The notes: generated by a model from the letters alone, not told the origin. Positions 8,351-17,146 are shown, numbered from the stretch's first letter. The stretch: DNA of 64,000 nt from Candidatus Pristimantibacillus lignocellulolyticus (GCA_023639215.1 CP097899.1:3654001-3718000), one strand, 5' to 3'. Numbers and translations: made by a program.

Positions 8351-9652
8351 ATGGATGTTATCGTTACCCCAACCCCTAATTTACAAGGTGAAATCGGAGC
8401 TTTATCTTCAAAAAATTATACAACACGTTATTTGCTAGTTGCTGCATTAGCAGAAGGTACAAGCACGATTCATTTCCCAGCACATAGTGAAGATAGTGAC
8501 GCTATGCGCCGTTGTATCCGCGATCTTGGAGCAGTTCTAGAAGAAGATGAGCAAAAAATCGTTATTACTGGTTTTGGTTCTAATCCGAAAGATATTAAAG
8601 AGCTTGATGTTGGTAATGCAGGTGCAGTACTTCGCTTTTTGATGGCAATAGCATCAATATGTCCCGATGTAACCTTTATTAACCGTTATCCAGACTCGTT
8701 AGGGAAACGTCCACATCAAGATTTGATTGATTCTCTTACAGCCATGGGTGTTGAGATTGAGCACAATGAAGGAAAGCTACCGATTCGTATTAAAGGTGGT
8801 AAGCCTCGTGGCGGACATATCCAAGTATCGGGAAATATTAGCTCTCAGTTTCTAAGTGCTTTACTATTCCTTACACCTTTACTTGAAGAAGATAGCGAAA
8901 TTGAAGTACTACATGATTTGAAATCAAAAGTAGTAGTAGGTCAAACACTTGAAGTGCTTGAGCAAGCAGGTATTATCATACATGCTGATGAAGATTACAT
9001 GCGCTTCAAAGTGCCAGGTAACCAATCTTATCAAGCAAGAGAGTACACAGTTCAAGGGGATTACCCTGGTTCTGCAGCTATTTTAGCGGCAGCAGCTGTA
9101 ACTAACTCTAATGTTATTGTACACCGTTTAATGGAAAAAAGTAAGCAGGGAGAACGTGCGATCGTTGATGTTCTTAAGATGATGAACGTACCTCTTACTC
9201 ATGAAAATGATATTGTACATGTACAAGGTAATAGTCAATTAAAAGCTATTGAATTCGATGGTGATCATGCAACTGATGCCGTTCTAGCGATGGTAGCAGC
9301 TGCAGTATTCGCTGAAGGTACATCTCGTTTCTATAATGTAGAGAACTTACGTTATAAAGAATGTGATCGTATTACAGATTACTTGAATGAGCTTCGTAAA
9401 GCGGGAGCAAATGTTGAAGAGCGTCAAGCTGAAATCATCGTTCATGGTTCTCCAGAAGGTCTACCGGGTGGCGTTGAAATCAATGCACATTATGACCACC
9501 GTGTTATTATGGCATTAACGATTGTTGGCTTACGTTCTAAAGCTCCTCTACGTATTAAAGATGCTCATCATGTTGCAAAATCTTACCCGAATTATTTTGA
9601 TCATTTGAAGGCTCTTGGCGCACAAGTAGAATGGGTAGAAGCAAGCTTGTGA
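8351..9652 (+). CDS. aroA: EPSP synthase (3-phosphoshikimate 1-carboxyvinyltransferase), divergent type
   Basis: 433 residues from the ATG at 8351, which follows AAAAGGAG; a frame open back to 8303 overlaps aroK and has no site. Transfers enolpyruvyl from PEP to shikimate 3-phosphate. Catalytic landmarks are present but unusual: SSKNYTTR holds the PEP/S3P lysine (K21), GNAGAVLR replaces the common GNAGTAMRP, SSQ replaces SAQ, and the catalytic aspartate lies in ATDAVLAM. A92 and F96 occupy the positions of E. coli T97 and P101, which shape glyphosate binding. The stop codon lies inside a repeat element. Confidence 0.88.
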   Translation: MDVIVTPTPNLQGEIGALSSKNYTTRYLLVAALAEGTSTIHFPAHSEDSDAMRRCIRDLGAVLEEDEQKIVITGFGSNPKDIKELDVGNAGAVLRFLMAIASICPDVTFINRYPDSLGKRPHQDLIDSLTAMGVEIEHNEGKLPIRIKGGKPRGGHIQVSGNISSQFLSALLFLTPLLEEDSEIEVLHDLKSKVVVGQTLEVLEQAGIIIHADEDYMRFKVPGNQSYQAREYTVQGDYPGSAAILAAAAVTNSNVIVHRLMEKSKQGERAIVDVLKMMNVPLTHENDIVHVQGNSQLKAIEFDGDHATDAVLAMVAAAVFAEGTSRFYNVENLRYKECDRITDYLNELRKAGANVEERQAEIIVHGSPEGLPGGVEINAHYDHRVIMALTIVGLRSKAPLRIKDAHHVAKSYPNYFDHLKALGAQVEWVEASL

Positions 9653-9843
9653 TCACGATGATAAGCTTCGTAGCTTAGTCGACATCGAATATGCCATTCA
9701 TCGGTTGCTCCAGTGCTCACGTACCAATTACGTACGTTGTGCGCTTCGCTTCCCTTGCTTTATGGCATCTTCTCGGTGCTGACAAGCTCGCTGCTCGCTA
9801 GTGATCACGATGATAAGCTTCGTAGCTTAGTCGACATCGAATA
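9649..9843. repeat. Palindromic MITE-like intergenic element
   Basis: An exact direct repeat of about 43 bases (9649-9691 and 9801-9843, beginning GTGATCACGATGATAAGC) flanks a core with a central hairpin around CACGTAC...GTACGTTGTG. The first copy contains the aroA stop codon. Related elements lie at 48.9-49.6, 57.4 and 60 kb. Confidence 0.75.
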
Positions 9844-9866
9844 ATAACACCGAATGTACAATCGCT

Positions 9867-9906
9867 TTTTAAGATATATATGTTTGTTAACATATATATC
9901 TTAAAA
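9867..9906. repeat. Perfect 18-bp AT-rich inverted repeat
   Basis: Arms TTTTAAGATATATATGTT and its exact complement, with a TGTT loop, 60 bases before the CoA-binding protein gene. It could end aroKA transcription or act as an operator; T-runs at its ends are short. Confidence 0.7.
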
Positions 9907-9965
9907 GTACTCATACTATTACAAGAGGTTGTACAACTTTAATAATTAGTAGGAGGTGTTGGGCA

Positions 9966-10391
9966 GTGGCATTTGAAAATCCATCACGAGATGAAATTAA
10001 AAGTTTATTGTCTCAAACAAAAGTGATCGCAGTTGTTGGTCTATCAGATAAGCAAGAGCGGACTTCTTATATGGTATCTGAAGCGATGAAGAAGAAGGGG
10101 TACACGATTGTCCCCGTTAATCCTAAAGCTACAGAAATTCTTGATGAAACATGTTACCCTTCTTTGTCTGACATTCCCTTCCCTATTGATCTGGTCAATG
10201 TATTTCGTCGTAGCGAATATACTGTAGAAGTTGCGGAAGAAGCTGTTAAGATCGGTGCTAAGGCGTTATGGTTGCAACTTGGTGTGTTTAATCAAGAAGC
10301 CGCAGATATCGCAATAGAAGGCGGTCTAACGGTTGTTATGGATCGATGTATTAAGGTAGAGGATTCGATTCTACTTCCACATGGCAAATGA
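9966..10391 (+). CDS. CoA-binding domain protein (YccU-like)
   Basis: 141 residues, GTG start behind TAGGAGGTG. A single Rossmann-type CoA-binding domain (PF13380 type) like that of succinyl-CoA synthetase alpha: IAVVGLSD near residue 23, 'GYTIVPVNPKATEILDETCYPSLSDIP', VDLVNVFRRSE, and 'GAKALWLQLGVFNQEA..IA...GL.VVMDRCI'. No catalytic domain is attached. Its role in the cell is unknown; CoA or a nucleotide is the likely ligand. Single gene with its own terminator. Confidence 0.85.
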   Translation: MAFENPSRDEIKSLLSQTKVIAVVGLSDKQERTSYMVSEAMKKKGYTIVPVNPKATEILDETCYPSLSDIPFPIDLVNVFRRSEYTVEVAEEAVKIGAKALWLQLGVFNQEAADIAIEGGLTVVMDRCIKVEDSILLPHGK

Positions 10392-10428
10392 GTAATATAA
10401 ACATAATAAGTTTTTGAACGAAGAGAAT

Positions 10429-10472
10429 AGGTATTTCGTACTACAAAAATGTAGCTGCGAAATACCTTTTTC
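10429..10472 (+). terminator. Intrinsic terminator
   Basis: Arms AGGTATTTCG and CGAAATACCT, with an inner CTAC/GTAG pairing, then five Ts. Confidence 0.85.
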
Positions 10473-10689
10473 ATTTATTTTCAATAATGCTATGAGAACA
10501 TGTAAATATCGAGCGTATGTCCAATTTAATTAAAGAGCTTAAGCCATTTTAACTAGCTATATTAGAAATTATAGATAGCAGCAGTTATCTACAAATGAAA
10601 CTTATGATAATCTAAAAATATTATAAGTTTCATTAATACTGCTTAAATATGTGAGACTTTATGTGATTTCATTAAGGGAATGATATGTA

Positions 10690-11286
10690 ATGACAAAAAA
10701 ATTAAAGCTTAAGTTAGCGATCACAATAATAGCTTCTTTCCTTATCTTTGTGATCTATTCTGGTGTAAGCATTTGGACTTTTGGTAATCAAGTTCAATTA
10801 GTGAAGACAGACGTAGCAGTTGTACTTGGTGCGGCTGCATGGGATAGTGAACCATCGCCAGTTCTACGTGAACGGGTAAATCACTCTATTTGGCTATATG
10901 AGAATGGTTACGTAGGTAACATAATCTTTACAGGTGGTAAAGGAAGTGGTGCTCAGTATTCCGAATCAGAAGTAGCGAGGGAATATGCGATACTACATCA
11001 TGTTAATCCTGAACATATTTTTATTGAAACGAAATCAAAAATTACAGAAGAAAATCTTACATACGCATACGAAATTGCGGCAGAGAACAATTTTACAAGA
11101 TTCACAATTGTAAGTGATCCCTTGCATATGAAAAGAGCCATGTTAATGGCGGAACAAACAGGCATGGATGCTTTTTCATCCCCTACACAAAGTTCTGCAT
11201 TTAAGTCACTAAAAAGTAAAATTCCATTTTTCTTAAGAGAGCTTTTTTTCTATATTGGTTATATTGCTAGTATGCCATTTAGGTGA
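10690..11286 (+). CDS. DUF218 / YdcF-SanA-like membrane-anchored protein
   Basis: 198 residues. One N-terminal membrane helix (about 7-28) followed by an extracytoplasmic DUF218 domain: VAVVLGAAAWDSEPSPVL, RVNHSIWLYENG, IIFTGGKGSG, SE..VAREY, IFIETKSKITEENL, FTIVSDPLHMKRA. The GGKG loop and 'S.T..EN' motif are typical of the family, which is linked to envelope permeability and polymer handling in other bacteria, though the reaction is unknown. The ATG follows AAGGGAATGATATGTA. The 300-base spacer upstream holds no gene that I can see. Confidence 0.75.
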   Translation: MTKKLKLKLAITIIASFLIFVIYSGVSIWTFGNQVQLVKTDVAVVLGAAAWDSEPSPVLRERVNHSIWLYENGYVGNIIFTGGKGSGAQYSESEVAREYAILHHVNPEHIFIETKSKITEENLTYAYEIAAENNFTRFTIVSDPLHMKRAMLMAEQTGMDAFSSPTQSSAFKSLKSKIPFFLRELFFYIGYIASMPFR

Positions 11287-11345
11287 AATAACAAACTTCA
11301 TATTGATTGGAACTGCATCAAGTTTTTATTCACTTAACGGTGAAA

Positions 11346-11652
11346 CTAATCTTTTCTTATAAAGCTATTCATCGCAAGAGCAATTTTCTTCTCTTGTTCT
11401 GAATCACTTCCAACAGAGAAGACTAGGCTATTTTTGACTTGATAAATCTCATGTGCTACAAGATTAGCGGTAGCGGTGCTATCGAAGAATTGCTGTAATC
11501 CTTGCTGCGCTTCTCTTTGTGTGCGATATATATAGATATACACATAAATATTGTCAGAGCCCTCTTCATCATGTATATAATTCCCAGGTCATTCATCATT
11601 ATAGGATTCATCGAACCAAATACAACAATGCTTTTGACAAAAACGAACATTA
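11346..11652 (-). pseudogene. Degraded small gene with an in-frame stop
   Basis: The frame ending at 11346 encodes a convincing protein end (RTQREAQQG, FFDSTATANLVAHEIYQ, NSLVFSVGSDSEQEKK). Read upstream in the same frame, PGNYIHDEEGSDNIY still looks coding but is preceded by TGA at 11589-11591, then more plausible codons (FDESYNDE). No start with a ribosome site exists below the stop, only a GTG at 11543. Function unknown; a small lipoprotein-like protein that lost its start is my guess. Confidence 0.5.
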
Positions 11653-11734
11653 CACGTAACATCTTAATAGGTGTTTATTAACAATCGCATATGTTGAAAT
11701 TTAATATAAATATTTGTCACAAAGGAGGGTCGAC

Positions 11735-13621
11735 ATGGCTTTCGTTGGTAATTTACAGCAATTAGGGCGCTCGGTTATGCTCCCTATGATTATTCTACCT
11801 GCCGCAGCAATTTTTCAAAGTTTAGCACAATTACCATGGGAGTATGTAGGACTACCTGGCATGAACGAGATTTTATTGCTAGCAAGTCAATCTATATTTC
11901 ATTTTCTACCCTATATTTTTGCGTTAGGTATTGCGCTTGGATTAACAAGTAATGGTTTAAGTGCGGGCATGGCAGCACTTGTAGGGATGTTTATTTATAC
12001 AGGAATCACTTCGAAGTATGCGCCTGGTACTGAGCCTACTGTATTAATAGGTACATTTATCGGGATCGTTGCTGGTGTATCTTATCAAAGATTCAAAGAC
12101 TTGCGCTTACCGGAATATATTCAATTTTTTGGTGGTCCTCGTTTTGTCCCGTTTTTTGTAAGTTGTTTTACATTGTTATTCTCTATAGCAATGGTTAACT
12201 TATCGCAGCAGCTTGAATGGCTATTAGTTGAGCTAGGTGAGGTTATTTCGCTCGCTGGTGGTTTTGGTGTTTTCTTATATGGATTTATTCATCGCATATT
12301 AGTTATTTTTGGATTGCATCATTTAGTCAGTCATATCTTCTGGTTCCAAGTTGGTGGTTATGAGACAGATGCTGGATATATGGTCTATGGAGATCTACCA
12401 AGATTCTTTGCAGGAGATCCAACTGCTGGAGTTTTTATGGCTGGGTTATATCCGACGATGATGTTTGCTTTACCGGCAATTGCATTAGCTATTATTCATG
12501 AAGCGCGCGAAGATTTGAAACCGAAAATTCGTCGTACCTTTACATTAGCAGCACTTGCTTCGTTTCTAACCGGTGTCACTGAACCGATTGAATTCGCATT
12601 TCTATTCGTTGCACCTTATTTGTATGTTGTGCACGCGTTACTATCAGGGCTTATTATGTGGATTACATATGAACTTGGTATTTTGCATGGCTTCTCATTC
12701 TCCGCTGGAGCGATCGATTACGTTATAAATATGCACCTATCGACTAAAGGTTGGTTAATTATTCCGATAGGTATAGTCACTGGGATTATATATTACTTTC
12801 TATTCCGCTGGGCGATTACGCGCTTTCAGATTCCAACCCCTGGACGAGAAGAAGGCTCGCAACTTGATGAGTGGGTCGGTGATATCCCATACCGTGCTCC
12901 GCTTATATTACAAGCAATTGGTGGTAAGCAGAATATAATACAGATGGAGTCATGTATTACTCGTCTCCGCTTAAAAGTTACGAATGAGAAGGATATGGAT
13001 ATTAATGCACTTCGTAACCTCGGTGCTGCTGGTGTTATTCGCCTCGGGGGTGGACATGTTCAGGTTGTCTTTGGGACGTACTCGGAGCTTATTCGAGAAG
13101 AAATGATTAAGACGATTCATCGTGATCAACAACAAATATCGTTCCATTCTCCGATGCAAGGAAAGATGATTCCATTATCAGAAGTACCTGATCCGATTTT
13201 CTCAGCACTACTTGTTGGTAACGGTGTAGCATTTATACCTGATCGAGGAGAGTTGGTATCTCCGGTGAAAGGAAAAGTTATTCACATCTATCCTACAATG
13301 CATGCAATTGGTATTTTGACAGACGATGGTCTTGAAGTGCTTATGCATATAGGTATTGATACTTCGAAGTTAGTAGGTAAAGATTATTTTACAGCTGTCG
13401 TTAAAGAAGGCGAAGAAGTACTGCCAGGTCAATTGCTTATTCGCTTTAATATACAAAAAGTTAAGAAGGATAGTAAGTCACTTGCTTCTCCAATGGTCAT
13501 TACCAATTCAGATCGCGTCAAATCTTGGCGGTACGCTCCTTTCAAGGGAGTCAAAAAAGGTCAGTCATCAGTAATGTCAGTTGTGCTTCATGAGAGCAAG
13601 GATGAGGGGGATATACAATGA
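11735..13621 (+). CDS. PTS EIICBA permease, glucose / N-acetylglucosamine family
   Basis: 628 residues from the ATG at 11735 behind AAAGGAGGG. Imports and phosphorylates a hexose or amino sugar. Order: EIIC membrane domain (about 1-370, FFAGDPTAGVFMAG and GVTEPIEFAF motifs), EIIB with the phospho-cysteine C407 in MESCITRLR, and EIIA with the phospho-histidine H538 in VLMHIGIDT. EIIA would be charged by HPr. The substrate, glucose versus N-acetylglucosamine, is not settled by motif. The stop overlaps the ptsI start by four bases (ATGA), so the pair is translationally coupled. No antiterminator gene or ptsH lies beside it. Confidence 0.88.
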   Translation: MAFVGNLQQLGRSVMLPMIILPAAAIFQSLAQLPWEYVGLPGMNEILLLASQSIFHFLPYIFALGIALGLTSNGLSAGMAALVGMFIYTGITSKYAPGTEPTVLIGTFIGIVAGVSYQRFKDLRLPEYIQFFGGPRFVPFFVSCFTLLFSIAMVNLSQQLEWLLVELGEVISLAGGFGVFLYGFIHRILVIFGLHHLVSHIFWFQVGGYETDAGYMVYGDLPRFFAGDPTAGVFMAGLYPTMMFALPAIALAIIHEAREDLKPKIRRTFTLAALASFLTGVTEPIEFAFLFVAPYLYVVHALLSGLIMWITYELGILHGFSFSAGAIDYVINMHLSTKGWLIIPIGIVTGIIYYFLFRWAITRFQIPTPGREEGSQLDEWVGDIPYRAPLILQAIGGKQNIIQMESCITRLRLKVTNEKDMDINALRNLGAAGVIRLGGGHVQVVFGTYSELIREEMIKTIHRDQQQISFHSPMQGKMIPLSEVPDPIFSALLVGNGVAFIPDRGELVSPVKGKVIHIYPTMHAIGILTDDGLEVLMHIGIDTSKLVGKDYFTAVVKEGEEVLPGQLLIRFNIQKVKKDSKSLASPMVITNSDRVKSWRYAPFKGVKKGQSSVMSVVLHESKDEGDIQ

Positions 13622-15357
13622 CTCAAGGAATAGGCGCATCATCAGGTATTGCAATAGGAAAAGCCTTTGTCCTTCCTAACTGGGAGTTTGAAGTGCCGGA
13701 ACAACGAATTGATGTAGCGGATTTTGCTCGCGAATTTGAAAGAGTATATGAAGGCATTCGTACATCAAAAGATGAAATTAATCAAATAAAAGATGAGCTT
13801 AAGGAAACGGTTGGCGAAGAAGAAACCCAAATTTTTGATGCTCATCTTGCAATATTAGATGATCCAGTGTTTATGAATGAAATTCAAGGCATAATTCAAA
13901 GGCAATATAAAGCAGCTGAGGTTGCAGTTAAAGAGGCAATTGATCATTTTGTAACGATGTTTGACTTACTAGAAGATGATTATATGCGTGAGCGCGCTCT
14001 TGATATTAAAGACGTAGGTAACCGACTTTTGAAACATTTACTAGGAGTTCCCGAGATACAATTGCCTAGTGATACTCAGCCGTTTATTCTTATTGCCAAA
14101 GAGATATCTCCTTCTCAATTGGCACATCTTAATCCTGAGAATGTGCTTGGTATTGTAACTTTATCTGGTAGTACTACTTCTCATTCAGCAATAATGGCTC
14201 GAGCGTTAGGCATACCGCTTGTCGTAGGAATGGAAGGAAAGATAACGGAATCATTCGTTACCGGACAAACGATTCTCATTGACGGTGGGGATGGGACAGT
14301 ATATCTTGATCCAGCTGAACATCTCATCAACCAATATAGAGATTTACAACATAAATTATTCGTCGCAAAAGAACAATTGCATCATCTAGCTGACCAAGAG
14401 TCTGTAACTATTGATGGTCAATGCATCAAACTTGAAGCAAACATTAGTTCAGTGAAAGAATTAGAGATTGCTATGAAAGGTGGAGCACAAGGCGTAGGTT
14501 TATTCCGCACTGAGTTTCTCTACATGGATCGTCAAGATTTCCCAACAGAAGAAGAGCAATATCAAGTGTATCGTAAAGTAGTAGAAAAGCTGCAAGGTGG
14601 CTCTGTTGTCATTCGTACTTTAGATATTGGTGGAGATAAGCATCTTGATTATTATGAGATTGAAGAAGAAGAAAATCCATTTATGGGTTATCGAGCAATT
14701 AGAATCTCGCTTGATCAAAAACAACTTTTCAAAACACAGTTAAGAGCTATTTTACGTGCGAGTGCATATGGAACAATTAAATTGATGTACCCGTTCATCA
14801 CTTCTGTTAATGAAGTTAGAGTGGCGAATACAATACTTCAAGATGCAAAAAATGAACTAATGCTTGAAGGAATTGCGTTCAATGAGGAAATAGCGGTAGG
14901 TATTATGATCGAAGTTCCTGCAGCTGTTATGATTGCAGATCACTTAGCGAAAGAAGTAGATTTCTTCAGTATTGGCACGAATGATCTCGTACAATTTACG
15001 CTGGCAGTCGATCGTATGAATGAGAAAATCTCATCTATGTATGATCCTTACCATCCAGCTATTATTCAAATGTTATCAATCGCAGTAGATGCGGCAAAAC
15101 GTCATGAAATTCCGATCAGTGTATGTGGAGAATTAGCTGGAGATATTCGAGCATTACCAATTTGGTTAAGTCTTGGAGTAGATGCATTAAGTATGTCTGC
15201 ACATTCAATTCTACCTTTGAAGGAGCGATTAATACATTCTTCCAAATTAGAATGTAAGCAAGTATTCAATGAGGTAATTCATAGTGGTACTAGCGAAGAG
15301 ATAAAACGCGTACTTACTGAATATATGATTGCATTTGAAGAAACAGCGAATGGTTAA
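13618..15357 (+). CDS. ptsI: PTS enzyme I (phosphoenolpyruvate-protein phosphotransferase)
   Basis: 579 residues. Takes phosphate from PEP and passes it to HPr. The phospho-histidine is H189 in TTSHSAIMARALGIP, where the common residue before T is G-R/K-T; here it reads GSTTSHS. The PEP-binding barrel shows LFRTEFLYMDR, GIMIEVPAAVMIAD, FFSIGTNDLVQ and the active-site C503 in SVCGELAGD. It starts inside the stop of the EIICBA gene. ptsH, which normally precedes ptsI, is absent here. Its stop lies in the loop of a perfect palindrome shared with the convergent gene. Confidence 0.95.
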   Translation: MTQGIGASSGIAIGKAFVLPNWEFEVPEQRIDVADFAREFERVYEGIRTSKDEINQIKDELKETVGEEETQIFDAHLAILDDPVFMNEIQGIIQRQYKAAEVAVKEAIDHFVTMFDLLEDDYMRERALDIKDVGNRLLKHLLGVPEIQLPSDTQPFILIAKEISPSQLAHLNPENVLGIVTLSGSTTSHSAIMARALGIPLVVGMEGKITESFVTGQTILIDGGDGTVYLDPAEHLINQYRDLQHKLFVAKEQLHHLADQESVTIDGQCIKLEANISSVKELEIAMKGGAQGVGLFRTEFLYMDRQDFPTEEEQYQVYRKVVEKLQGGSVVIRTLDIGGDKHLDYYEIEEEENPFMGYRAIRISLDQKQLFKTQLRAILRASAYGTIKLMYPFITSVNEVRVANTILQDAKNELMLEGIAFNEEIAVGIMIEVPAAVMIADHLAKEVDFFSIGTNDLVQFTLAVDRMNEKISSMYDPYHPAIIQMLSIAVDAAKRHEIPISVCGELAGDIRALPIWLSLGVDALSMSAHSILPLKERLIHSSKLECKQVFNEVIHSGTSEEIKRVLTEYMIAFEETANG

Positions 15358-15370
15358 ACCATTCGCTGTT
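15342..15370. terminator. Palindrome containing both convergent stop codons
   Basis: Arms AACAGCGAATGGT and ACCATTCGCTGTT (13 bp, perfect) with loop TAA. The ptsI TAA is 15355-15357 and the minus-strand TAA is 15354-15356. It may act as a bidirectional terminator, though T-runs are short. Confidence 0.6.
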
Positions 15371-15884
15371 CTAATGCCTGGACAAATGCTTGTGCATATG
15401 GCGGAAGATCAGGCGGTCTACGTGCTGAAATGAGATTTCCATCGACAACAACAGCTTCATCGAACCATGTTGCACCGGCGTTTTCCATATCATCTCGAAT
15501 ACCAGGAGTAGATGTTACTTTGCGATCTTGTAAAATTTTTGCTGAGATAAGTACCCAACCAGCATGACAGATCTGACCAATTGGCTTATTCTGCTCGTTC
15601 ATTTCTTGAACTAATTGAAGTACCTTTGGATAACGACGTAGCTGATCTGGAGCCCAGCCACCTGGTACAAGCAGGCCAATAATTTCATCACTGTTTACTT
15701 CATCAAAAGATAGATCAGCGATCGCAGGTACTCCATATTTGCCAATATGTTTTTTTCCTTTTTCAGGCCCAGCAAAAAGTACCGTCGCACCTGCCTCACG
15801 AGTACGGTATACAGGATACCATAATTCCAAATCTTCAAATTCATCATGCAACAAGCAAATAACCGTTTGATTATGTAGTGACAT
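15354..15884 (-). CDS. DJ-1/PfpI family protein
   Basis: 176 residues, one cytoplasmic DJ-1/PfpI (class I glutamine amidotransferase-like) domain. The acid residue is in FEDLELWYP, and the nucleophile elbow reads GQICHAGWVLISA with the cysteine before His, as in PfpI/YraA proteins; LLVPGGWAPDQLRR and TSTPGIRDDMENAGA complete the pattern. Members are stress-linked chaperones, deglycase-type enzymes or proteases; the exact activity cannot be read. Two units of the shared leader element lie upstream. The 3' end overlaps the ptsI 3' end. Confidence 0.85.
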   Translation of the reverse strand: MSLHNQTVICLLHDEFEDLELWYPVYRTREAGATVLFAGPEKGKKHIGKYGVPAIADLSFDEVNSDEIIGLLVPGGWAPDQLRRYPKVLQLVQEMNEQNKPIGQICHAGWVLISAKILQDRKVTSTPGIRDDMENAGATWFDEAVVVDGNLISARRPPDLPPYAQAFVQALEQRMV

Positions 15885-15892
15885 TTAGTTAT

Positions 15893-16017
15893 CTCCCAAC
15901 TTTTTATTTGCTTCTCGATAGACTTCTTAGTTAATAAAAAGTACATCAAAAGCGATACTTAACTTATTATTTACAAATCGATGGACTTCTTAGTTAATAA
16001 AAAGTACATCGAAAGCA
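15893..16017 (-). promoter_or_regulatory. Shared leader element, copy B (tandem pair)
   Basis: Minus strand. Near unit: box GCTTTTGATG, then ACTTTTTATT (15933-15942), 24-nt loop with ATCGAGAAG, and AATAAAAAGT (15899-15908), running into TGGGAG and the DJ-1 start. The stem has U:A where copies A and F have C:G. A second unit (GCTTTCGATGTACTTTTTATT...) lies immediately upstream, its 3' arm degraded. Confidence 0.65.
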
Positions 16018-16091
16018 ATACCAAGCGACATGTATACATTGTAACGAAGCTTCTTCATTTGAGCAAATAATAGTAATATTTATAGATTATG

Positions 16092-16154
16092 TTTTCGAAG
16101 CAACTTATATTTGCAAGAAACTGATCTAAGAAGTTAAATAAAAGTTTTGTGAGG
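16092..16154 (+). promoter_or_regulatory. Shared leader element, copy C
   Basis: TTTTCGAAG box, ACTTATATT (16103-16111) and AATAAAAGT (16137-16145) with one mismatch, followed by TTTGTGAGG and the VanZ gene start. Arm spacing is 34 nt, as in the other copies. Confidence 0.5.
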
Positions 16155-16158
16155 TGAA

Positions 16159-16560
16159 ATGGTAGTGAAGTGGCTACGTTGGATACCGTCTATCCTTTGG
16201 ATGGCATTAATATATTATTTATCTTCGCGGACAGGCGATGAGATTAATACGATTCTACCGTTTTTCCAAAAGTATTTCCCTTTTATCGAAGATTTTAATT
16301 GGGGACATTTTGTAAGTTATTTCGTCCTTGCGATGACTTTTGATTTCGCATTTGGTAAGAAATCAAGTCAATGGCGGTATAAACTCATCATTGTGTTATT
16401 ATGTACACTATATGGGGCAACAGATGAAATTCATCAATATTACGTTGGTGGAAGAATGATGGATTGGTATGATCTGCGAAATGACTGTATCGGTGCTACA
16501 ATTTGGGTGTTGCTCATTAAAGTCCCTTATTTAGAACGATTATGGAAAAAATTAAGTTAA
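16159..16560 (+). CDS. VanZ family membrane protein
   Basis: 133 residues with about four membrane segments. Family marks are the N-terminal 'W.P...WM..IYYLSSR', 'NWGHFVSYFVLAM', and 'YGATDEIHQYYVGGRMMDWYDLRNDCIGA', the last holding the conserved DE.HQ..... R..D.. D. .N..G pattern. VanZ proteins give low-level teicoplanin resistance in enterococci, but chromosomal members like this have no assigned role. GTGAGG precedes the ATG; the shared leader hairpin lies upstream. Confidence 0.85.
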   Translation: MVVKWLRWIPSILWMALIYYLSSRTGDEINTILPFFQKYFPFIEDFNWGHFVSYFVLAMTFDFAFGKKSSQWRYKLIIVLLCTLYGATDEIHQYYVGGRMMDWYDLRNDCIGATIWVLLIKVPYLERLWKKLS

Positions 16561-16659
16561 ATGAAATAGCAGGAATATGAGAAAAAAATGTCGAATCACT
16601 TACTTAGATACATGGAAGCCTGAAGAGGCTGAAGTGAGTACTTGTAAGGAGTGATCCTC

Positions 16660-17079
16660 ATGCAAAAATTATGTCTTTGTGGGGAAAATATGTCTCTAAA
16701 ACTGCGAACAGTTATTTTTTCTGGAAAAGTAGAGATTGATAATGTTCCTATATATACTTGTCAAACATGTAGTAGAAGTGAAGTGATTCCTGAAGTTAAG
16801 GCTGATCTTACTGGATTCATACAAGAATTAGGTGAACAACCTAAAAAGGTGAATTTTTTGTTTAACGAGCGCAATGAATGGGCAAATTTATTAGTAGAAT
16901 ACAAACTTACGAAAAAGACAGAACAAACTGCAAAGGATCAATTAGATCAGATGCTCAAGAGTAGAACAAATGAACTTCTCGATCTATACTTATTAGCACA
17001 AAGTTTACATGATCAAGATTGGTTAAATTCAATTGTGAAAAGATTGTCACAACTTGGAGCTCAAATAAAATCTTCATAA
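16660..17079 (+). CDS. Hypothetical protein with zinc-ribbon-like N-terminus
   Basis: 139 residues from the ATG at 16660, behind TAAGGAG. Four cysteines arranged C-x-C (LCLCGE) and C-x2-C (YTCQTCSRS) could form a zinc ribbon over residues 4-40, as in YgiT-type proteins. The rest is helical and charged. Function unknown. It lies 150 bases upstream of ccpA with no terminator seen between, so some read-through is possible. Confidence 0.65.
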   Translation: MQKLCLCGENMSLKLRTVIFSGKVEIDNVPIYTCQTCSRSEVIPEVKADLTGFIQELGEQPKKVNFLFNERNEWANLLVEYKLTKKTEQTAKDQLDQMLKSRTNELLDLYLLAQSLHDQDWLNSIVKRLSQLGAQIKSS

Positions 17080-17146
17080 AGAAAAAATGTACATTTGTAA
17101 TTTTCAAGTGATATTGTTGCCTAATTGGTAAGAAAAGATCAAAACA

